Notes: generated by a model from the sequence alone, not told the origin. A DNA stretch of 53,831 nt from Oscillospiraceae bacterium (GCA_015065695.1 SVPT01000004.1:1-53831), one strand, 5' to 3'; positions 41,798 through 51,782 are shown, counted from the stretch's first letter. Made by a program: numbers and translations.

Positions 41798-44700
41798 ATG
41801 AATACACGATTCAGCGAAATGTTTCCGGAATGTTCGGAAAACGAATTTATATCTCGTCTGGAAGAGGGCGCAATACAGTCGCTGGAGATAAAAAACGGCG
41901 GCAAGAGGTTTATCATACATACTCAGCAGCCTGCATATCTGGACAAGGAAACCCTCCGCTGCGCCGAGCTGGTGATAAGGGAGCAGTACGAGCTGTCCTA
42001 TGTCAGCATACAGCCCCGCTTTCCCGCAGAGTGCTTTTCGGAGGAGCTGCTGCCCGACGTGGTTGAGGAACTGCGGCGGCGCATCGCTGCGGTAAACGGC
42101 AGCTTTACAGGCTGCCGCTGGGAGTATGACAGGCAGAGCGGCACGATCACCGCAAATCTTGCGATAAACGCCATTCCCATGCTGCGCGCAAAGAACTTCG
42201 AGCAGGAGATGAGCGCGGTTATCCGCGAGCAGTTTGGCATAGAAACCACCGTAGAGCTGAAGTATGACGAGGAGCGCAGCGACTGCACCGAGGTCAGAAG
42301 AGCCATCGAGCAGGCGCAGTCCATGCAGCACGATACCATGAAGCCTGTGCGCCCCGCTCCAAGCAGTCAGCCTGCCAAGGCAGCCGATTCCCGTCCGCCA
42401 TGGGAAAGCCGCCGCCCCCGCTACGAAAAGCAGGCAAACAACGGTCTGCCCGCCAACGTAACGCTTGGAAACGACATCTTCGGCAAGACCAACAACACCC
42501 CCATTGTGCGCATCTCAGAGCTTTCGGAGGAATACTCCCGTGTAGGCGTGTGGGGTGTCATCTTCGCCTTTGAAACAAAGGAATCCCGCTCCGGCGAAAC
42601 CATCATAGTATCCTTCGGTGTCACCGACTACACCTCCTCCGTCACCGTAAAGGTGCTGGTCAAGAAGAGCAAGTCGGAGTGGCTCTCCCAGCTTAAGAAT
42701 GACGTGTGCGTTGTGGTGCATGGCGACTATGCCTTCGATTCCTTCGAGCGTGAGCCTATCCTGCGTGCCAAGCACATCGCCCTTGCGACAAGGGCAGGGC
42801 GCAGCGACCACAGCGAGAAGAAGCGGGTGGAGCTGCATATGCACACCAGTATGTCCCGCATGGACGCTATTCCCACCGCCGACGCAGTGGTAAAGCGCGC
42901 CATCTCCTGGGGGCACAAGGCCATCGCCATCACCGACCATGGCGTTGTGCAGGCATTCCCCGGCGCAATGAATGCCGAGCAGGGTGCCAGAAAAAAGGAG
43001 GACGGCTTTGCGCCGGTAATCAAGGTGCTGTACGGCATGGAGGCGTATTTCGTCAACGACGTGCTGGACATAGTGCGCGGCACCACCGATAACCCCATCG
43101 ACGGCGAATACGTTGTGTTCGATATAGAAACCACCGGTCTTTCCCCCAAGCGTGACCGTATTACCGAGATAGGCGCGGTGCGCGTTTCGGGCGGCGCGGA
43201 GGTGGAGCGATTCTCCACCATGGTCAATCCCCATATGCCTATCCCCGCCGACATCGTTGAGCTGACAGGCATCACAGACGAGATGGTCAGCGATGCCCCC
43301 GATGAGGCGGAGGCAGTGCGAGCTTTCCTTGATTTCTGCGGAGAGAATGCGGTGCTGGTTGCCCACAACGCCTCCTTTGACGTGGGTTTCATCAACTCTG
43401 CCTGCGAGCGGCTGGGCTATTCCTTTGGCAATGCGTATCTTGATACGCTGGCACTGAGCCGAATACTCTATCCGGAGCTTTCCCGCTTCAAGCTGGACAT
43501 AGTGGCAAAGCACCTGAAGCTGCCGGAGTTCAACCACCACCGCGCTGTGGACGATGCCGCTATTCTGGTGCAGATATTCCTGCGCCAGTGTGACGAAATG
43601 AAGCACAACTACGGCATACAGTCGGTGCATGATATAAATATTGCAATGGCAGGCAGCGATAAGAAAAAGCTGCCCAGCTATCATATGATAATCATTGCAA
43701 AGAACCTTGTCGGACTGAAAAACCTGTACAAGCTGGTTTCCAATGCCCATGTGCGCGATTTCTACAAGCACCCCCGCGTGCTGAAGAGCGAGCTTATGGC
43801 GCACCGCGAGGGTCTGATAATAGGCAGTGCCTGCGAAGCGGGTGAGCTGTTTCAGGCGGTGCGCTCCGGTATGCGCAAGAGCGAGCTGGAAGCCATGGCA
43901 CGTTTCTACGATTTCCTTGAGATACAGCCCATATGCAACAACGCCTTTATGGTCAGAAACGGCTCTGTGGCAGACGAAAATGCCCTGCGTGACCTCAACA
44001 AGGCAATCGTGGAGCTGGGCGACCGTCTGCATATACCCGTCTGCGCCACCTGCGATGCCCATTACCTCGACCCGCAGGACGATATATACCGCCGTGTGCT
44101 GATAACCGAGCTGGGCATGAAGGACAGCTTTATCCCCGCACAGCTCTATCTGCGCACAACTGAGGAAATGCTGGAGGAATTCAAGTACCTCGGCGCAAAG
44201 AAAGCCTTTGAGGTGGTTGTGGACAACACCAACCTCATCGCTGACATGGTGGAGCAGATGCGCCCCATTCCCGCAGGCACATTCCCGCCCAGCATCGAAG
44301 GCTCTGACGATAACCTGAGAAACATCACCCGCACCAGAGCCCGTGAGATATACGGCGACCCGCTGCCCGAATATGTAGAGGAGCGTCTGGAAAGAGAGCT
44401 TAATTCCATCATCTCCAACGGCTATTCGGTCATGTACATGACCGCACAGCTTCTGGTTGCGGACTCTGTAGCCCATGGCTATCAGGTAGGCTCCCGTGGC
44501 TCGGTCGGCTCGTCCTTTGTCGCGACGATGGCAGGCATTTCGGAGGTCAACCCCCTTGTGCCCCATTATGTGTGCCCCAAGTGCAAGCACAGCGAGTTCA
44601 TCATGGACAGCTCGGTCGGCTCCGGCTTTGACCTGCCCGCCAAGTGCTGCCCCCATTGCGGCACCGATATGAATCGTGACGGTCACGACATTCCCTTTGA

Positions 44701-46183
44701 GACCTTCCTCGGTTTCAAGGGCGACAAGCAGCCCGATATTGACCTCAACTTCTCCAACGAATACCAGAGCTTTGCCCACCGCTACACAGAAACCCTCTTC
44801 AACACCGAGGTTGAAAAGGTTTTCAAGGCAGGCACCATCAGTACCGTTGCGGAGAAAACCGCCTACCGCTATGCCGTAAACTATGGCGAGAAGCAGGGTC
44901 TGCACCTGCCCAAGGCAGAAATAGAGCGGCTCAAGCGGGGCTGCACAGGCGTAAAGAGTACCACCGGTCAGCACCCGGGCGGCATGGTCGTTGTCCCTGC
45001 GGTGTACGATGTCTACGACTTCTGCCCCATACAGCACCCCGCCAACAAGACCGATACCGACATTCTCACCACCCACTTCGACTTCCACGCTATACATGAC
45101 ACAATACTCAAGCTGGACTGCCTTGGTCATGTAGGACCTACCATATACCATTATCTGGAAGAATTTACCGGCATACCCGTAACCGAAGTGCCCATGAGCG
45201 ATGAAAAGGTAATGAGCCTTTTCGAGTCGCCCGCGGCACTGGGCGTAACCGAGGAGCAGATTCGTGTACCCACAGGCACGCTCTCCCTGCCCGAGCTGGG
45301 CACGAAGTTCGTCATAGGAATGCTGATGACCACCAAGCCCCGCACCTTTGCCGACCTGCTGCAGGTTTCGGGTCTTTCCCACGGCACCGACGTCTATCTG
45401 GGCAACGCAAAGGACCTCATTGACGCGGGCATATGCACAATTTCCGAGGTTATCGGTACCCGTGACAACATCATGACCTATCTCATCAGCAAGGGCATGG
45501 ACAAGAGCGACTCCTTTACCATCATGGAGTTTGTCCGTAAGGGCAAGGCAAAGGGCAAGCTGGAGAAGTATGTGCCGGATATGCTGGCGCACGATGTGCC
45601 CCAGTGGTACATTGATTCCTGCTTCAAGATCAAGTATATGTTCCCCAAGGCGCACGCCGCCGCCTATATGATTTCCGCACTGCGGCTGGGCTGGTACAAG
45701 GTGTATCACCCCGTTGCCTACTACGCGGCATTCTTCACCGCCCGCTGCGAAAACTTCGATGCGGACGCCGCCATCGGCGGTGAGGAGGCATCTATCCGTC
45801 TGCTGGACGAAATCTCCGGCAAGGACAAGGACGACACCTCCCAGACCGATGAAGGCGCATACGCCATCACCCAGATAATCCTTGAGGCGCAGGCAAGAGG
45901 CGTAAAGTTCCTGCCTGTGGACGTATACAAGAGCGATGCCACCCGCTTCCTCCCTGAGGACGGCGCACTGCGGCTGCCCTTTATCGCCCTGAAGGGTCTG
46001 GGCGAGGCTGCCGCCATACGTCTTGCGGAATCGGGCAAGGTCAACACCTATGCCTCCCGCGAGGAGATACCCGACAAGGCGGGCGTAAGCCGCGCCATAG
46101 TAGACAAGCTGGCGGCGGCACACGCACTGGACGGTTTGCCGGAAAGCTGCCAGAAGAGCCTGTTTGACGGGCTGGACGATTAA
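41798..46183 (+). CDS. polC: DNA polymerase III alpha subunit, PolC type
   Basis: Replicative polymerase of Firmicutes with built-in proofreading. It has 1461 residues (family about 1430-1460). Order: N-terminal domain (1-210), OB-fold (about 225-335), PHP domain starting VELHMHTSMSRMDAI (about 344), DEDD exonuclease inserted in PHP (VVFDIETTGLSPKRD near 438; AHNASFDVGF and HHRAVDDA later), PHP remainder, then polymerase. The zinc ligands are in VCPKCKH and CCPHCGT (about 925-955), and the catalytic acidic pair in KQPDIDLNFS (about 978). All active-site motifs are intact. It ends the pyrH cluster; the topoisomerase gene follows after 60 bases. Confidence 0.97.
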   Translation: MNTRFSEMFPECSENEFISRLEEGAIQSLEIKNGGKRFIIHTQQPAYLDKETLRCAELVIREQYELSYVSIQPRFPAECFSEELLPDVVEELRRRIAAVNGSFTGCRWEYDRQSGTITANLAINAIPMLRAKNFEQEMSAVIREQFGIETTVELKYDEERSDCTEVRRAIEQAQSMQHDTMKPVRPAPSSQPAKAADSRPPWESRRPRYEKQANNGLPANVTLGNDIFGKTNNTPIVRISELSEEYSRVGVWGVIFAFETKESRSGETIIVSFGVTDYTSSVTVKVLVKKSKSEWLSQLKNDVCVVVHGDYAFDSFEREPILRAKHIALATRAGRSDHSEKKRVELHMHTSMSRMDAIPTADAVVKRAISWGHKAIAITDHGVVQAFPGAMNAEQGARKKEDGFAPVIKVLYGMEAYFVNDVLDIVRGTTDNPIDGEYVVFDIETTGLSPKRDRITEIGAVRVSGGAEVERFSTMVNPHMPIPADIVELTGITDEMVSDAPDEAEAVRAFLDFCGENAVLVAHNASFDVGFINSACERLGYSFGNAYLDTLALSRILYPELSRFKLDIVAKHLKLPEFNHHRAVDDAAILVQIFLRQCDEMKHNYGIQSVHDINIAMAGSDKKKLPSYHMIIIAKNLVGLKNLYKLVSNAHVRDFYKHPRVLKSELMAHREGLIIGSACEAGELFQAVRSGMRKSELEAMARFYDFLEIQPICNNAFMVRNGSVADENALRDLNKAIVELGDRLHIPVCATCDAHYLDPQDDIYRRVLITELGMKDSFIPAQLYLRTTEEMLEEFKYLGAKKAFEVVVDNTNLIADMVEQMRPIPAGTFPPSIEGSDDNLRNITRTRAREIYGDPLPEYVEERLERELNSIISNGYSVMYMTAQLLVADSVAHGYQVGSRGSVGSSFVATMAGISEVNPLVPHYVCPKCKHSEFIMDSSVGSGFDLPAKCCPHCGTDMNRDGHDIPFETFLGFKGDKQPDIDLNFSNEYQSFAHRYTETLFNTEVEKVFKAGTISTVAEKTAYRYAVNYGEKQGLHLPKAEIERLKRGCTGVKSTTGQHPGGMVVVPAVYDVYDFCPIQHPANKTDTDILTTHFDFHAIHDTILKLDCLGHVGPTIYHYLEEFTGIPVTEVPMSDEKVMSLFESPAALGVTEEQIRVPTGTLSLPELGTKFVIGMLMTTKPRTFADLLQVSGLSHGTDVYLGNAKDLIDAGICTISEVIGTRDNIMTYLISKGMDKSDSFTIMEFVRKGKAKGKLEKYVPDMLAHDVPQWYIDSCFKIKYMFPKAHAAAYMISALRLGWYKVYHPVAYYAAFFTARCENFDADAAIGGEEASIRLLDEISGKDKDDTSQTDEGAYAITQIILEAQARGVKFLPVDVYKSDATRFLPEDGALRLPFIALKGLGEAAAIRLAESGKVNTYASREEIPDKAGVSRAIVDKLAAAHALDGLPESCQKSLFDGLDD

Positions 46184-46243
46184 TAATACTTTTCTTGGAT
46201 TCACATTTCAGTATAAACAAAAAAGAAGGCAGGAAATAATCGG

Positions 46244-48490
46244 ATGGCTAAAAAGAAGAGACCAATCGAAAACAGCGCACCGACCGCCAGCGGGTATATA
46301 AAGGGCGCGGGCGAGATACAGGAGATGGCAGTAACCGATGTCATCGAAAGCAACTATATGCCCTATGCCATGAGCGTCATTCTGGGGCGCGCACTGCCGG
46401 AGATAGACGGCTTCAAGCCCTCCCACCGCAAGCTGCTGTACACCATGTTCAAGATGGGTCTGCTGGGCGGCGCACGGCAGAAGTCCTCCAAGATTGCCGG
46501 CACCACCATGACCCTCAATCCCCACGGTGATGCTGCCATATACGAAACCATGGTGCGTATGACCACCGCATACGAAGCACTGCTGCACCCCTATGTGGAT
46601 TCCAAGGGCTCATTCGGCAAGGCGTATTCCCGCGACACCGCCCCCGCCGCCTCCCGATATACCGAGGCTCGGCTTGCACCCATCGCCGAGGAGCTTTTCC
46701 GCGACATTAACAGCGATGCGGTGGACATGGTGCCCAACTTCGACAATACCGAGATGGAGCCGACACTGCTGCCGGTTACCTTCCCCTCCATACTGACCAA
46801 CACCATAACCGGCATCGCCGTCAGTATGGCAAGCTCCATCTGTTCCTTCAACCTCAACGAGGTGGTGGAAACCACCATCGCCCTAATGCGCGACCCGCAG
46901 CATGACATAGCCTCCACGCTGCTTGCCCCCGATTTCCCCGGCGGCGGCTTTATCCTTGCCGACCGCTCCGACCTCGCCAATATCTATGCCACAGGTAAGG
47001 GCAGCGTAAGGGTCAGAGCAAAGTATTCCTATGATAAGTCCGCCAACTGCGTGGACATCACCGAGATACCCCCCTCCACCACGGTGGAGCAGATTATCGA
47101 GAAGGTCATAGACCTTGTCAAGCAGGGCAAGCTCAAGGAGATAAGCGATATACGCGACGAGACAGGTCAGATGGGTCTGCGCCTGAGCATAGACCTCAAG
47201 CGTGGTGTCGACCCCGAGAAGCTGATGGCAAAGCTGTTCCGCATGACCAGCCTTGAGGATAACTTCCCCTGCAACTTCAACGTGCTGATAGGCGGCCACC
47301 CGATGGTGCTGGGCGTAGGCGCGCTGCTTGAGGAATGGATAGCCTTCCGCAGCGAGTGCGTGCGCCGCCGTGTATTCTTCGAGCTGAAGAAGAGGGAAGA
47401 GCGGCTGCATCTGCTGCTGGGTCTTGAGAAGATTCTGCTGGATATAGATAAAGCCATCAGGATAATCCGAGAGACCGACGAGGAAAGCGAAGTCGTGCCC
47501 AACCTGATGATAGGCTTCGGCATTGATGAGATACAGGCGGAGTATGTGGCAGAAATCAAGCTGCGCCACCTCAACCGTGAGTATATCCTCAAGCGCACAG
47601 CGGACATAGAGCGTCTGCGTGAGGAGATTGCTGACCGCAAGGACATTCTGGAATCCAGACAGCGCATAAAGAAGATTATCGCCGAGGAAATGCGGCAGGT
47701 TGCCAAGAAGTACGGTCAGGATCGCCGCAGCGTCATCATCTACAACACTCCCGACGATGATGCCGTCACCGAGGAGGAGGTACCCGATTATCCGGTGTTC
47801 CTCTTCTTTACGCAGGAGGGCTACTTCAAGAAAATCACTCCCCAGTCCCTGAGAATGAGCGGTGAGCAGAAGCTGAAGGAGGGCGACGTAATCCTCCGCC
47901 AGATAGAATCCCACAACAACGTGGAGCTGCTCTTCTTCACCGACCGCTGTCAGGTGTACAAGAGCCGTGCCTCCGATTTCTCCGATACCAAGGCCAGCGT
48001 CATGGGCGACTTCATCGCCGCCAAGCTGGGCATGGACGAGGGCGAGTCGGTGGTCTATATGGCGGTGGTGGAGAAGTACGAGGGCTATATGCTCTTCGCC
48101 TTTGAAAACGGCAAGCTGGCAAAGGTGGAGCTGTCTGCATACGCCACCAAGACCAACCGCAAAAAGCTGGTGGGTGCATACAGCGACAAATCCCCCCTCT
48201 GCGGAATGCTGCTGCTGCCTGCCGACAGCGAGGTGCTGCTGACCTCCTCCTCCGGCAGAAGATTGCTTGTCCACACCGGCGCGGTCACCTCCAAAACCAC
48301 CCGTGACACACAGGGCATACAGGTCATGACCCAGCGCAAGGGGCACAGGCTTATGGGCATGGAACTGTACGCAGAGGACAGCCTGCCCAACGCACACCGC
48401 TACCGCGCAAGAAGCCTCCCCGCAGCAGGCGCACTGCCCTCGGCAGAGGAAAAGGGCGCACAGACCTCTATTCTTGATGACGGTGAGTAA
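46244..48490 (+). CDS. Type IIA DNA topoisomerase subunit A (ParC/GyrA-like), no B subunit beside it
   Basis: Cleaves and rejoins DNA through Tyr139 in APAASRYTEARL. The 748 residues show the winged-helix core with GFKPSHRKLLY, LNPHGDAAIYETMVRM and VDSKGSFGKAYS, a coiled-coil tower and a C-terminal beta-pinwheel that lacks a clear GyrA box. That points to a topoisomerase IV-type paralogue rather than gyrase. At the quinolone pocket the positions equal to E. coli GyrA Ser83 and Asp87 read Ala and Glu. The gene usually pairs with parE, but polC is upstream here and no parE is present. Probably co-transcribed with polC (60-base gap, AGGAAAT ribosome site). Confidence 0.9.
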   Translation: MAKKKRPIENSAPTASGYIKGAGEIQEMAVTDVIESNYMPYAMSVILGRALPEIDGFKPSHRKLLYTMFKMGLLGGARQKSSKIAGTTMTLNPHGDAAIYETMVRMTTAYEALLHPYVDSKGSFGKAYSRDTAPAASRYTEARLAPIAEELFRDINSDAVDMVPNFDNTEMEPTLLPVTFPSILTNTITGIAVSMASSICSFNLNEVVETTIALMRDPQHDIASTLLAPDFPGGGFILADRSDLANIYATGKGSVRVRAKYSYDKSANCVDITEIPPSTTVEQIIEKVIDLVKQGKLKEISDIRDETGQMGLRLSIDLKRGVDPEKLMAKLFRMTSLEDNFPCNFNVLIGGHPMVLGVGALLEEWIAFRSECVRRRVFFELKKREERLHLLLGLEKILLDIDKAIRIIRETDEESEVVPNLMIGFGIDEIQAEYVAEIKLRHLNREYILKRTADIERLREEIADRKDILESRQRIKKIIAEEMRQVAKKYGQDRRSVIIYNTPDDDAVTEEEVPDYPVFLFFTQEGYFKKITPQSLRMSGEQKLKEGDVILRQIESHNNVELLFFTDRCQVYKSRASDFSDTKASVMGDFIAAKLGMDEGESVVYMAVVEKYEGYMLFAFENGKLAKVELSAYATKTNRKKLVGAYSDKSPLCGMLLLPADSEVLLTSSSGRRLLVHTGAVTSKTTRDTQGIQVMTQRKGHRLMGMELYAEDSLPNAHRYRARSLPAAGALPSAEEKGAQTSILDDGE

Positions 48491-48546
48491 TATAATCTGA
48501 CGGTTATACTGATGGTGTCCGGCTTTGACGCATTTAGTCACATAAC

Positions 48547-48590
48547 AAAAGAACTGACCTCGCTGAAAAGGGCGAAGTCAGTTCTTTTTC
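48547..48590. terminator. Bidirectional terminator after the topoisomerase gene
   Basis: Stem AAAGAACTGAC / GTCAGTTCTTT with inner pairing (CTCGC / GCGAA-type) and T5 on the + strand. It also serves the convergent gene ending at 48628. Confidence 0.85.
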
Positions 48591-48627
48591 TTTGTATCAT
48601 CGCACGAGGGGAAACACAATATCCCCC

Positions 48628-49041
48628 TCAGTTGCCAGCAAGAAAATTCTCGGAAACGCTCACCCACGCCACAGGGTGGTTATGCAGGGTGGTTCGTTTC
48701 TCGCAGACAGTTTTGTCGCCGCACTGCGGACAGCAAGGCTGGGCAGGTGCAGAGGAAAGACGTACAGCAGTAACAGCGCACAGGCGGCGCAGAAACTCGT
48801 CAACTGTGTCCGGAAGAATAGGCTTGCCAGACTCACTTTCAGGCATCAGCCTTTCCATCAGCTCAAGGTATCCGTGCCTGCCGTATACAGGCAGAAAATA
48901 CCTGTTTCTGTCCTCACCGTCAAAGCAGGCAAGCTCGCCGCCCAAGGGTGCGTACTCGGTAAAGCGGTGTCCGCAGTCGGTGCAGCACCATGTCCTCTCT
49001 TCAATGCAGTAGTTGTCAGACGTGATTTCCCTTGTGTCCAT
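48628..49041 (-). CDS. Zinc-ribbon-like small protein, unknown function
   Basis: A 137-residue soluble protein. It has two CxxC pairs spaced far apart: CCTDCGHRFTEY near residues 19-30 and CCPQCGDKTVCEKR near 103-116, as in a zinc ribbon split by an insert. Between them are an aromatic segment (RNRYFLPVYGRHGYLELMER) and an acidic helix. I cannot place it in a named family. It has a fair promoter (49077-49104), a GGGAGA ribosome site a little further than usual from the ATG, and a shared terminator, so it is a single-gene unit. Confidence 0.7.
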   Translation of the reverse strand: MDTREITSDNYCIEERTWCCTDCGHRFTEYAPLGGELACFDGEDRNRYFLPVYGRHGYLELMERLMPESESGKPILPDTVDEFLRRLCAVTAVRLSSAPAQPCCPQCGDKTVCEKRTTLHNHPVAWVSVSENFLAGN

Positions 49042-49076
49042 GCAGTCAATCTCTCCCCCAAAGGCTATTTATATAA

Positions 49077-49104
49077 ATTATACCATGAGCAGAGGATATT
49101 TCAA
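49077..49104 (-). promoter_or_regulatory. Promoter of the zinc-ribbon-like gene
   Basis: Reverse-strand TTGAAA (49099-49104), 16-base spacer, TATAAT (49077-49082) preceded by TGG. Confidence 0.65.
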
Positions 49105-49131
49105 CTGACAGCAGTTTCTTATCAAAGGGAA

Positions 49132-49164
49132 AAGCACCCGACGGAAACTATCCGTCGGGTGCTT
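49132..49164 (-). terminator. Terminator of the GH5-type gene
   Basis: Perfect 14-base stem AAGCACCCGACGGA / TCCGTCGGGTGCTT with a 5-base loop and a T-rich exit on the reverse strand. Confidence 0.88.
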
Positions 49165-49201
49165 CGCTGTACAAACAAAGTTTTACTGCTTTCGGCAAGG
49201 C

Positions 49202-50923
49202 TTAGTCTATCTCGTAGTAATTGGAAGCCTGCAGTATCTCGGCATCTATGACCAGCCAGTAATCCCTCAGCTCACCGATGGTTTCCGCACCGCCGAAATC
49301 GGAGATATAGATGGTGTTGAGATTCTGGTTGAAGAGGTCGTCCCTGTAAAGCTCAAGGCTGTAGTACTTGGGATAGCCGCTGAGGATAATGTCGGGGGCA
49401 TCGCCCTCAGGGTCACGCAGATATGCGTTCAGGTTAAACTTGACATCGTAGGCATCTTCATTGTGTCCGTAGGAAATAACCTCCAGCCCCATCTTGCCCA
49501 CAGGCTCGCTGTCACGGGTCTCGATGGTGCCAAGGTCAAGCTCGATGTGCCACATATTGTTGCCTGTCCAGCCCATTATCGGTTCGCTGAAGTAGAAATA
49601 CTCATGGGTCTGGCAGGAATAGTAGGGGGAGAGCATACAGTTGACGCCTGATGCCTTCATGTAGTCGGCATATGCATAGCCATTGATCGGAACGTGGAAC
49701 TCGGGGTTTGCGCCCTCAGCACCGCAGGTCTTTGCGTTGGGGTCGCCAATCTTTTCCTGAAGTATACCCATCATCTTGTCATTCCAGAAGGAATACTGGA
49801 ATGTGGTGGGCTCCATGTATTCGTCCCAGAAGGCAAAGAAGCAGTATGCTATGTCGTTTTCCTCAAATATGTCAATGCAGCTGTGCATCCAGTCGCGGGT
49901 GGTTTCCTCGTATTCATAGGTTGCCCACCCTGCGCCTATCTCGCCGCAGAGTGCAGGTACGCCCTGCTCCCATGCGTATTTTGCGGAAGAAAGAAGGTTG
50001 CGCTCAACCTGCTTTCTCATAGAAGAGGTGAACTTTATGCCCTCACGCTCACCCTGACAGGTGAAATAGACCGGGTCGTAGTTGTGGAATTCCAGCATAT
50101 AGTTGTCGTCCTCGATGACAGGGAAGCCTGCGTTGACCTTGTTGACCCAGCGTCCGTCACCGCAGGAGAAGCCCAGTGCCGCCTCCACAACGATAAGGTG
50201 GTTGGAGTCAACCTCGCGCACGCTGTCAACAATGTTCTGCAGAATTGCGCAGTAGCGGTCGTATGCCTCTTCTGTGGTGCTTTCCACCAGCACGACAGGC
50301 TCGTTTGCAAGACTGTAGCCCAGTACGGCAGGTTCGTTGTAATAACGCTCTGCAATGGCTCTCCAGAGAGATGCCAGCCGCTTCTGGTATTCGGTGCCGT
50401 CAGAGGCGTAGATGGGCATTGCTCTGCCGTTGGTGGGCCAGCCCTCCTGCGGAAGATGCATATTGAACAGCAGCTTGATGCCGTACTTTTTCGCAAGGGC
50501 GATATTCTTGTCCAACCACCGGAAGCCGCTTTCCTTGTATACATAGGGATTGTTGTCGTCCTCGAAAAGACCGTAGTTGATGAGGAAGCGCACTGTGTTT
50601 ATTCCGCAGGCTTTCAGGTCAGAGTAACGCTCCTCTATGGGATCCCACGGCTTGACAGGGGGATTGAGCAGTGCATCGTTGCAGAAATTCATTCCGCGCA
50701 GCACATACTGCTCTCCGTTTTCGTCAACGAGGATAGTGCCCTCGGCATGAACGAAATCAGAGGGAGCAAGAATGACCTCCGGCTCAGCGGCGGTGTCGGT
50801 GGCGGATACGTCGGCAGATGAAGTTACAGGCTCGGTTTCTGTGTCGGCGCAGCCTGCCACACTGAGCAGAAGCAGTACCGACAGGATAAGGGCGAAAACA
50901 CGAACAGACAGGGTGCGTTTCAT
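49202..50923 (-). CDS. GH5-type glycoside hydrolase, lipoprotein
   Basis: A predicted surface lipoprotein acting on beta-glycans. The 573 residues begin with a lipoprotein signal ending SVAGC (Cys25), then an Asp/Thr/Ser linker (SSADVSATDTAAEPE). A (beta/alpha)8 domain (about 60-390) follows with LRGMNFCND, GINTVRFLINYG, the acid/base Glu208 in YSLANEPVV, EFHNYDP and the nucleophile Glu328 in ALCGEIGAGW. Residues about 400-573 form a second domain, perhaps carbohydrate-binding. No dockerin is seen, so it is not cellulosomal. The exact substrate (glucan, mannan, other) cannot be told. Consensus promoter and own terminator. Confidence 0.88.
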   Translation of the reverse strand: MKRTLSVRVFALILSVLLLLSVAGCADTETEPVTSSADVSATDTAAEPEVILAPSDFVHAEGTILVDENGEQYVLRGMNFCNDALLNPPVKPWDPIEERYSDLKACGINTVRFLINYGLFEDDNNPYVYKESGFRWLDKNIALAKKYGIKLLFNMHLPQEGWPTNGRAMPIYASDGTEYQKRLASLWRAIAERYYNEPAVLGYSLANEPVVLVESTTEEAYDRYCAILQNIVDSVREVDSNHLIVVEAALGFSCGDGRWVNKVNAGFPVIEDDNYMLEFHNYDPVYFTCQGEREGIKFTSSMRKQVERNLLSSAKYAWEQGVPALCGEIGAGWATYEYEETTRDWMHSCIDIFEENDIAYCFFAFWDEYMEPTTFQYSFWNDKMMGILQEKIGDPNAKTCGAEGANPEFHVPINGYAYADYMKASGVNCMLSPYYSCQTHEYFYFSEPIMGWTGNNMWHIELDLGTIETRDSEPVGKMGLEVISYGHNEDAYDVKFNLNAYLRDPEGDAPDIILSGYPKYYSLELYRDDLFNQNLNTIYISDFGGAETIGELRDYWLVIDAEILQASNYYEID

Positions 50924-50962
50924 AATATGACCTCCTTAAGCGCACAAATTGCAGCTGACTAT

Positions 50963-50991
50963 ATTATAGGTTGCATAAACCTGCATGTCAA
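50963..50991 (-). promoter_or_regulatory. Promoter of the GH5-type gene
   Basis: Reverse-strand TTGACA (50986-50991), 17-base spacer, TATAAT (50963-50968), a full consensus. The AAGGAGG ribosome site is seven bases before the ATG at 50923. Confidence 0.85.
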
Positions 50992-51121
50992 TTGGCAGGG
51001 GGATAGAGCAGTTGTCACAGGATGCATGAGAATAATTGAGTATTGTGCGGTTTTCTCCATAGGGCAATGTCATATCTAAAGAAAATATAATACGACCGCA
51101 GTGGAACTTTTGCAGTATCAT

Positions 51122-51130
51122 GTGCTATAA
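51122..51130 (+). promoter_or_regulatory. Extended -10 promoter of the VanZ-family gene
   Basis: TGTGC-TATAAT with a TATAAT box at 51125-51130. A -35 match (TGGAAC) is poor, so activity would rest on the extended -10. The 247 bases between the GH5 and VanZ start codons hold only the two promoters. Confidence 0.55.
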
Positions 51131-51170
51131 TCATTCCGACCAATCAAAACAATATCAAGGGGGAAAGAAA

Positions 51171-51728
51171 ATGACAGCAATATCATACGGAACAATGGTC
51201 GCGGTTGTCAGTGCGATATGGTGCATAGTCAGAGCCGCTGTGTGGGCAAAGAATAAGAAAATCGACTGGAAGCGGGAGCTGCAGCTTCTGCTGGTGTATG
51301 TGTGCATAGTGGTCATCGTGCGATTTATCTTCTGCCCATTTGAGAAGGTGGACGGAAAGATTCAGCCGCTGCTCTTCGATATAAACCAGATGCTGCCCTT
51401 CAGAATAAACCTGCTGCCATTCACCTACCTGTTTGACTACGATGTAATGCGCGAGGCTATCGTGAATCTGATAGGCAATATCATGATGTTTGTCCCTGTG
51501 GGTATTGTCTACCCCATTGTGTACAGGAAACTGGACACCCATGCAAAGGTCATCGCCGCGGGCGTGGGGCTCTCCCTTGCGATAGAAATACTGCAGCTTC
51601 CCTTCTTCGACAGGGTAACTGATATTGATGACCTGATACTCAACTCAACAGGATACATTCTCGGCTACTTGATTTACCTCGGTGTAAAGCGCATAACAAA
51701 GAGGGAAACCGCCGACTGCGAAAACTGA
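51171..51728 (+). CDS. VanZ-family membrane protein
   Basis: A 185-residue protein with four or five membrane segments and the VanZ pattern: RINLLPFTYLF, NLIGNIMMFVPVGIVYP, LSLAIEILQLPFFDRVTDIDDLI and LNSTGYILGYLIY. The founder VanZ lowers teicoplanin susceptibility; most family members are of unknown role in the envelope, and there is no van cluster here. The ATG at 51171 follows GGGGGAAAG; an upstream in-frame ATG at 51120 overlaps the promoter. Single-gene unit with its own terminator. Confidence 0.9.
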   Translation: MTAISYGTMVAVVSAIWCIVRAAVWAKNKKIDWKRELQLLLVYVCIVVIVRFIFCPFEKVDGKIQPLLFDINQMLPFRINLLPFTYLFDYDVMREAIVNLIGNIMMFVPVGIVYPIVYRKLDTHAKVIAAGVGLSLAIEILQLPFFDRVTDIDDLILNSTGYILGYLIYLGVKRITKRETADCEN

Positions 51729-51740
51729 TTATTTATTGCT

Positions 51741-51782
51741 AAAGCACCTTGCTGCCCTGTCTGGCGGCGAGGTGCTTTTATT
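51741..51782 (+). terminator. Terminator of the VanZ-family gene
   Basis: Stem AAAGCACCT / AGGTGCTTT with additional inner pairs (TGCTGCC / GGCGGCG) and a T-rich exit. Confidence 0.85.

Noticed and set aside
42515..46204. A 1229-codon open frame on the reverse strand of polC
   Set aside because: It mirrors polC in the opposite phase. Stop-free antisense frames are expected in GC-rich genes lacking certain codons; there is no ribosome site or recognisable domain.
46883..48541. A 552-codon reverse frame opposite the topoisomerase gene
   Set aside because: Shadow frame; it also runs through the terminator hairpin at 48547.
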